From positions 1 through 16,305 of the forward strand of contig QHUQ01000151.1 of NCBI GenBank assembly GCA_003221985.1: a stretch of 16,305 bases of DNA, given 5' to 3'. The position numbers and the translations under genes are program-made. The notes under the pieces were generated by a model. It searched no databases. It saw nothing but the letters and a program-made list of their open reading frames with translations, and was not told the origin of the DNA. The DNA comes from Gemmatimonadota bacterium. Its GTDB lineage: Bacteria > Gemmatimonadota > Gemmatimonadetes > Gemmatimonadales > GWC2-71-9. Below, piece by piece: positions 13,140-16,305 of this stretch; position 1 is the stretch's first letter; every line of letters begins with the position of its first letter.

Positions 13140-14368
13140 AGATCGTCCCGTCGCAGCGGAAGGGTCATGCAGCGCGGGCCGCCGCCGCCGCGCACCAGCT
13201 CGCCGCCGTCGATCGAGATCACCGCGCGCTCGTGGTCGCCCAGCGTCTCGTCGCCGGTGAGCAAGTTGACGGCGGAGATCACCCGAAATCCGGCATTGCT
13301 GAGCTCGCCGAGCGTGGCGTCGTTGCGATCGTAGCTGAGGATCACGCCCGGCCGCACCGCGAAGGAGTTGCAGGCCGACGCCCACTGCTCGCGTTCCTGC
13401 ACGGTGCGCTGGTTGCCGCCGCAGAAGATCGGCTCGAGCGGATGGTCCACGGCCTGCATCGCGGCGAAGAAGTTTGGCACTTCTTTCACACCCTTCGACC
13501 GTTTCCGGCGGTGTAAGACTGCCAGGCGTTCCGGACCGACGAAATGCGGCGGATAGACGACGCACAGCTCGCGGTCCAGCTGGGTGAATATCATGTCGAG
13601 GTGAATGGCGGTGCGCTCGGCGGGCAGCACGACGATGATCACGTCGGTCACGCTGCAATGCTGGAAGACGAGGTCGCACAGCAGATCGAGCGCGGCCGGG
13701 CTGGACCGCTCGCTGAAGCCCAGCAGCAGCAGGTCGGGGCGGACGGGATGCACGTCGCCGCCCTCGAGGGTGTAGTTGATGCGCTTTTCTTCCGAGCCGT
13801 CGTAGAGAATCCCGGCATTCTCGAACTTGGCGTCGTAGCGGAACAGCGCTTTGACCAGCATCTCCTCCGTCCAGCGCACGCCGTGGCGCATCGATCCGAT
13901 GATCGAATGCTCGCCGATCACGATGCCCACGTCGCGCGTGAAGAAGAGGTTGGGCAGGGGCGGCAGCGCGTACGCGACCTCGTTCAGCGCGCGCGCGATC
14001 GGTCCGCCGTCCTCCACCGCGCCCTCCACCATCAGCGCGACGAAATCTTCGGACGACAGCGCGGCGAGCTGCTTGGCGAGCGCGTCCGAGGGTACCACCT
14101 CGAGCGCGCGCGTCGTCAGGAACTCGCGCACCTCGGGGCGGCCCGCGATCTCCACCAGCGAGTCGCGCACTTCATGCACCTCGGCGAAGCGCTCCAGCAC
14201 CGCGACCAGGCGCCGGTGCTCGCGCTGCGCGATCTCGAGATCGATGATGTCGTCGTAGAGGTAGTCTTCGCGCGTCCCGGGCGTGACGGCGACCAGCTCT
14301 TTGCCAGGGGTGTGGACCAGAACAGACCGGAGGGCGCCGATTTCGGAGGTGACGTGAACCCGAGGCAT
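13136..14368 (-). CDS. arcA: Arginine deiminase family protein
   Basis: Amidinotransferase-fold hydrolase, most likely converting arginine to citrulline and ammonia. 410 residues, the usual arginine deiminase length. Active-site residues line up: LPNLFFTRD (D146), YTLEGGDV (E202), AIHLDM (H256, D258) and the nucleophile in GGGGPRCMTLPL (C400); REQWASACNSFAVRPG and VILSYDRN near 327-349 match the family. ATG at 14368 lies 11 nt after the rex stop with no visible Shine-Dalgarno. No ornithine carbamoyltransferase or carbamate kinase gene is in the window, so a complete ATP-yielding pathway cannot be shown. Location directly behind an autoregulated rex gene suggests control by NADH/NAD+ ratio. 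The symbol is by family. Confidence 0.88.
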   Translation of the reverse strand: MPRVHVTSEIGALRSVLVHTPGKELVAVTPGTREDYLYDDIIDLEIAQREHRRLVAVLERFAEVHEVRDSLVEIAGRPEVREFLTTRALEVVPSDALAKQLAALSSEDFVALMVEGAVEDGGPIARALNEVAYALPPLPNLFFTRDVGIVIGEHSIIGSMRHGVRWTEEMLVKALFRYDAKFENAGILYDGSEEKRINYTLEGGDVHPVRPDLLLLGFSERSSPAALDLLCDLVFQHCSVTDVIIVVLPAERTAIHLDMIFTQLDRELCVVYPPHFVGPERLAVLHRRKRSKGVKEVPNFFAAMQAVDHPLEPIFCGGNQRTVQEREQWASACNSFAVRPGVILSYDRNDATLGELSNAGFRVISAVNLLTGDETLGDHERAVISIDGGELVRGGGGPRCMTLPLRRDDL

Positions 14369-14379
14369 GGAGAGTAAAG

Positions 14380-15000
14380 CTAACGGTTGGCCAGCGAGTA
14401 GCTCAGCGTCTCCAGTTCCAGCGCCATGTTCACGGTCTTGACTTCGACGTCAGCAGGAACGCTGAGCGGCACGGGCGCAAAGTTGAGAATGGCCTTCACG
14501 CCGCTCCGCACCAGCCGATCCACCACCTGCTGCGCCGACTCCGCCGGCGTCGCCACGATGGCGATGTCGCTCGGATCCTTCTTCAGGTCGGACTCGAGAT
14601 GCTTCACGTCGCGCACGACGAGTCCGTTCCAGCGCGAGCCGATTTTGCGCGCGTCCTGATCGTAGATCGCGGTGATGTGAAAGCCGCGCTGGCGAAAGCC
14701 ATGATACTGGACGAGCGCCCCACCCATCCGCCCCGCGCCGACCAGCACGACCCGGTAGCCGCGCTCGAGGCCGAGAATGTCGCGGATCCGGCGCGTCAAC
14801 TCGGGAACGGCGTATCCCAGTCCCCGCTTCCCAAACGAGCCGAAGAAGGAAAGGTCTTTGCGGACCTGCGCCGAGGTGGTGCCGCCGAGGCGCGCCAGCT
14901 CTCCAGAGGAGATGGTGGAGCCGCCCTGGGTGTTGGCCTGTTCGAGGAATCGCAGGTACACGGACAGCCGGCGGACCGTGCTGTCGGAGATCTTCCGCAT
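14380..15000 (-). CDS. rex: Redox-sensing transcriptional repressor Rex
   Basis: Dimeric repressor that leaves DNA when NADH binds. 206 residues. The N-terminal winged helix has STISSGELARLGGTTSAQVR, KDLSFFGSFGKRGLGY (about 28-63), followed by a Rossmann domain with VVLVGAGRMGGAL (about 84-96) and AIYDQD, and the C-terminal swap helix ending VNMALELETLSYSL. ATG at 15000 has no Shine-Dalgarno; the bases in front are a perfect Rex operator, so the gene is almost certainly autoregulated and may be translated leaderless or by coupling to arsM. It follows arsM without a gap and precedes the deiminase gene by 11 nt. Confidence 0.96.
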   Translation of the reverse strand: MRKISDSTVRRLSVYLRFLEQANTQGGSTISSGELARLGGTTSAQVRKDLSFFGSFGKRGLGYAVPELTRRIRDILGLERGYRVVLVGAGRMGGALVQYHGFRQRGFHITAIYDQDARKIGSRWNGLVVRDVKHLESDLKKDPSDIAIVATPAESAQQVVDRLVRSGVKAILNFAPVPLSVPADVEVKTVNMALELETLSYSLANR

Positions 15001-15017
15001 TGTGAACTATTTCACAA
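15000..15017. promoter_or_regulatory. Rex operator overlapping arsM stop and rex start
   Basis: TTGTGAACTATTTCACAA is a perfect palindrome of two 7-bp half-sites with a 4-bp centre and matches the known Rex consensus (TTGTGAA-N4-TTCACAA). The arsM stop codon (TAG, 15009-15007) lies in its centre. Read on the minus strand, the last base of the operator is the A of the rex ATG. Bound Rex would block initiation at rex and could stop read-through from the arsenic genes. Confidence 0.93.
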
Positions 15018-15813
15018 TGGGGGACCTCGGCGCAAGAGCCGGTTTGCGGGCGCGAATGAACGCTCCCATGACTCGACCGCTGACCTCACGCGCCAACACC
15101 TCGTCGAAACCTGCATCGGTGAACTCGTAGATCCGCGTCGGCTCGATGTCGATGTCCACGAACCCTGCCTTGCTGAGCAACCCGCGATACTCGCTTTCCT
15201 GTAATGCGCCGGCGATGCAGCCGACCCACAGCTCCATGCTGCGCCGCACAGCGTCAGGGACCTCCCCGCGACAGACGACGTCCGACACGGCGAACCGACC
15301 GCCGGGACGCAGGACGCGAAAGGCCTCGTTGAGAACTCGACCTTTGTCGGCGGAAAGATTGATGACGCAATTCGAGATGATGACGTCAACCGATTGGCCC
15401 GGCAGCGGGATGTTCTCGATCTCCCCCTTGAGGAACTCGACGTTGGTCGCGCCCGCTTTGGCCTGATTCTCACGTGCGAGCGCGAGCATCTCGTCGGTCA
15501 TGTCGAGACCATAGGCTTTGCCCGTGGGCCCGACACGCCTGGCGGAGAGCAGCACATCAATCCCGCCCCCGGAGCCGAGGTCCAGAACGATCTCGCCTGC
15601 GTTGAGGTTGGCAAGCGCCGTGGGATTCCCGCAGCCGAGTGATGCCAGTACGGCCCCCTCTGGCAACCCCGTCGTTTGCGTGCTGTCGTACAGGTTGTTG
15701 GTGACGGGATCGCAGCCGCAGGCTCCACTTGGTCCACAGCTCCCCTTCTCGCCTGCCATCACCTTCAGCGCGGCTTCCCCGTACTTCTCCTTCACGGTTT
15801 CCTTGATGTCCAT
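15007..15813 (-). CDS. arsM: Arsenite S-adenosylmethionine methyltransferase
   Basis: Methylates As(III) to methylated, partly volatile arsenicals using SAM and thiols. 268 residues. It starts [12 protein letters not shown], has the Cys-rich [11 protein letters not shown] (C26, C32, C34), GCGNPTALA (C61), the SAM loop [13 protein letters not shown] (77-89), [11 protein letters not shown] (C149) and [10 protein letters not shown] (C199). C61, C149 and C199 match the three arsenic-binding cysteines of the family. ATG at 15813 has AGAGGG at 15818-15823 and is 8 nt after the arsR stop. The frame is open to a GTG at 15846, but that lies inside arsR and lacks a ribosome binding site. Expression is expected from the arsR operator-promoter. 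Confidence 0.95.
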   Translation of the reverse strand: MDIKETVKEKYGEAALKVMAGEKGSCGPSGACGCDPVTNNLYDSTQTTGLPEGAVLASLGCGNPTALANLNAGEIVLDLGSGGGIDVLLSARRVGPTGKAYGLDMTDEMLALARENQAKAGATNVEFLKGEIENIPLPGQSVDVIISNCVINLSADKGRVLNEAFRVLRPGGRFAVSDVVCRGEVPDAVRRSMELWVGCIAGALQESEYRGLLSKAGFVDIDIEPTRIYEFTDAGFDEVLAREVSGRVMGAFIRARKPALAPRSPIVK

Positions 15814-15821
15814 TTGGCCCT

Positions 15822-16154
15822 CTAGTCGCAGCAGGCGAGTGTACAACTGCCGGCATGTTTGCCCGGCTTCACGGACTTCGTATACGCGGCGATCTGATCG
15901 AGCGTCTCGCGCTGAAGGTTGTAGTACATCCAGCGCCCCTCCTTGCGATCGGCAAGGAGGCCGGCGTCTTTCAGCACTTTGAGGTGGAACGAGAGCTTGG
16001 ATTGTGCGACGTCGAGGACCTGTTCGAGCTCGCAGACGCAGCGCTCTTTGTGGGACAGCATTTCGACGATTTGAACGCGGGTCTCGTCGGCGAGCGCGTG
16101 GAACCAGCGTGCCACGGCGGCGGTGTCTGGGCGGAGAGCAGCGACGGTTGTCAT
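15822..16154 (-). CDS. arsR: ArsR-family metalloid-responsive repressor
   Basis: Winged-helix repressor of 110 residues, normal for ArsR/SmtB. The recognition region [20 protein letters not shown] (49-68) is followed by the wing [11 protein letters not shown]. The metal-sensing motif ERCVCEL (C39, C41) matches the ELCVCDL arsenic site of classical ArsR proteins, and the C-terminus GSCTLACCD adds three more cysteines that could complete the site. ATG at 16154 has no ribosome binding site; the predicted -10 box is only about 7 nt away, so the message may be leaderless. It is followed directly by arsM, which identifies arsenite as the likely signal. Confidence 0.94.
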   Translation of the reverse strand: MTTVAALRPDTAAVARWFHALADETRVQIVEMLSHKERCVCELEQVLDVAQSKLSFHLKVLKDAGLLADRKEGRWMYYNLQRETLDQIAAYTKSVKPGKHAGSCTLACCD

Positions 16155-16161
16155 GGCGCTG

Positions 16162-16189
16162 AACGTATCAAGTTTTCTTGATACGTCAA
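16162..16189 (-). promoter_or_regulatory. arsR promoter, probably leaderless
   Basis: Minus strand: TTGACG (16189-16184) as -35, 16-nt spacer, TACGTT (16167-16162) as a weak -10, then about 7 nt to the arsR ATG at 16154. The -35 overlaps the rsmA stop codon. The spacing puts the transcription start close to the A of ATG. The -35 is good and the -10 is poor. Confidence 0.55.
16163..16186. promoter_or_regulatory. ArsR operator palindrome
   Basis: A perfect inverted repeat: ACGTATCAAG (16163-16172), four T, CTTGATACGT (16177-16186). It contains the ATCAA-N6-TTGAT core known from ArsR operators and fills the -35/-10 spacer of the predicted promoter, so bound ArsR would exclude RNA polymerase. 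Confidence 0.9.
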
Positions 16190-16305
16190 GGGCGGCCGGC
16201 GCGCATCAACCGCACGAACGTCTCAGGCGCGAGCCGTTCCGGTCGGACCTCCGGATCAACGCCCAGAGCCCTGATCGCCACGGCATTCAGCCCCGGCACC
16301 GCGTT
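16186..16305 (-). CDS. rsmA: 16S rRNA dimethyladenosine transferase, C-terminal end only
   Basis: Only the last 39 residues are present; the gene enters from the right edge. The sequence GLNAVAIRALGVDPEVRPER followed by LAPETFVRLMRAGRP matches the end of RsmA/KsgA (pattern AxxAlGIDPxxRPExLxxExFvxLaRal). RsmA dimethylates two adenines in helix 45 of 16S rRNA. The stop TGA (16188-16186) lies inside the arsR -35 box and touches the ArsR operator. The assignment rests on a short piece and is good but not certain. Confidence 0.72.
   Translation of the reverse strand, partial: NAVPGLNAVAIRALGVDPEVRPERLAPETFVRLMRAGRP

Noticed and set aside
13140..13679. N-terminal extension of the exonuclease giving 397 residues
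   Set aside because: Arg-rich sequence that is the deiminase gene in another frame.
15814..15846. Upstream GTG start for arsM
   Set aside because: It lies within arsR, without a ribosome binding site; ATG 15813 has AGAGGG and matches family starts.

Overview
The window is a dense, high-GC stretch in which every supported gene lies on the minus strand. Gene order along the direction of transcription (high to low coordinate) is: rsmA 3' end, arsR, arsM, rex, arginine deiminase, DnaQ-like exonuclease, MBL-fold hydrolase, infC, rpmI, rplT, pheS, pheT, a small coiled-coil gene, zapA, rny, folD, xseA, xseB, a short-chain prenyl synthase (ispA-type), and dxs, whose 3' end runs off the window. The translation core, zapA/rny and the folD/xseAB/ispA/dxs chain look chromosomal and vertically inherited. 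The style (GC-rich, GTG/TTG starts, long runs of overlapping genes) fits a Gemmatimonadota-like soil bacterium, but that assignment is an inference from gene order and composition, not from a marker comparison.

Region 1 (14.4-16.3 kb) is regulatory and stress related. An ArsR repressor and an ArsM arsenite methyltransferase form a two-gene cassette behind a perfect palindromic operator that overlaps the 3' end of rsmA. The arsM stop codon lies inside a perfect Rex operator whose last base is the A of the rex start codon. Rex is followed by arginine deiminase, an exonuclease-domain protein and an MBL-fold hydrolase, with an 11-nt gap or overlaps between them.

Region 2 (9.4-11.6 kb) is infC-rpmI-rplT-pheS. 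infC has a structured leader that ends in a hairpin plus T7, a strong Shine-Dalgarno, and no ATG/GTG/TTG start in the right place. The best start is CTG. The rplT/pheS junction looks damaged: L20 loses its last ~27 residues and runs on out of frame, and PheS begins on an ATG inside rplT. The exonuclease gene appears to lack about 50 internal residues.

Region 3 (0-9.4 kb) holds pheT through dxs, a tightly packed series. The most unusual signal in the window is a set of four short-period (7 or 8 nt) repeat elements. Three of them (dxs/ispA spacer, inside pheT, pheS/pheT junction) are built as two tandem arrays in inverted orientation that can fold into long hairpins. The fourth (inside pheT) is a direct array only. 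The repeat units differ from site to site while the design is the same. Two lie in frame inside PheT loops and one encodes the C-terminal tail of PheS. They resemble in design the short tandemly repeated repetitive (STRR) heptamers of cyanobacteria and the inverted pairing of REP/REPIN elements, but match neither in sequence as far as can be judged by eye.

There is no gene-free stretch over 300 bases, and no tRNA, rRNA, CRISPR array or transposase was seen.
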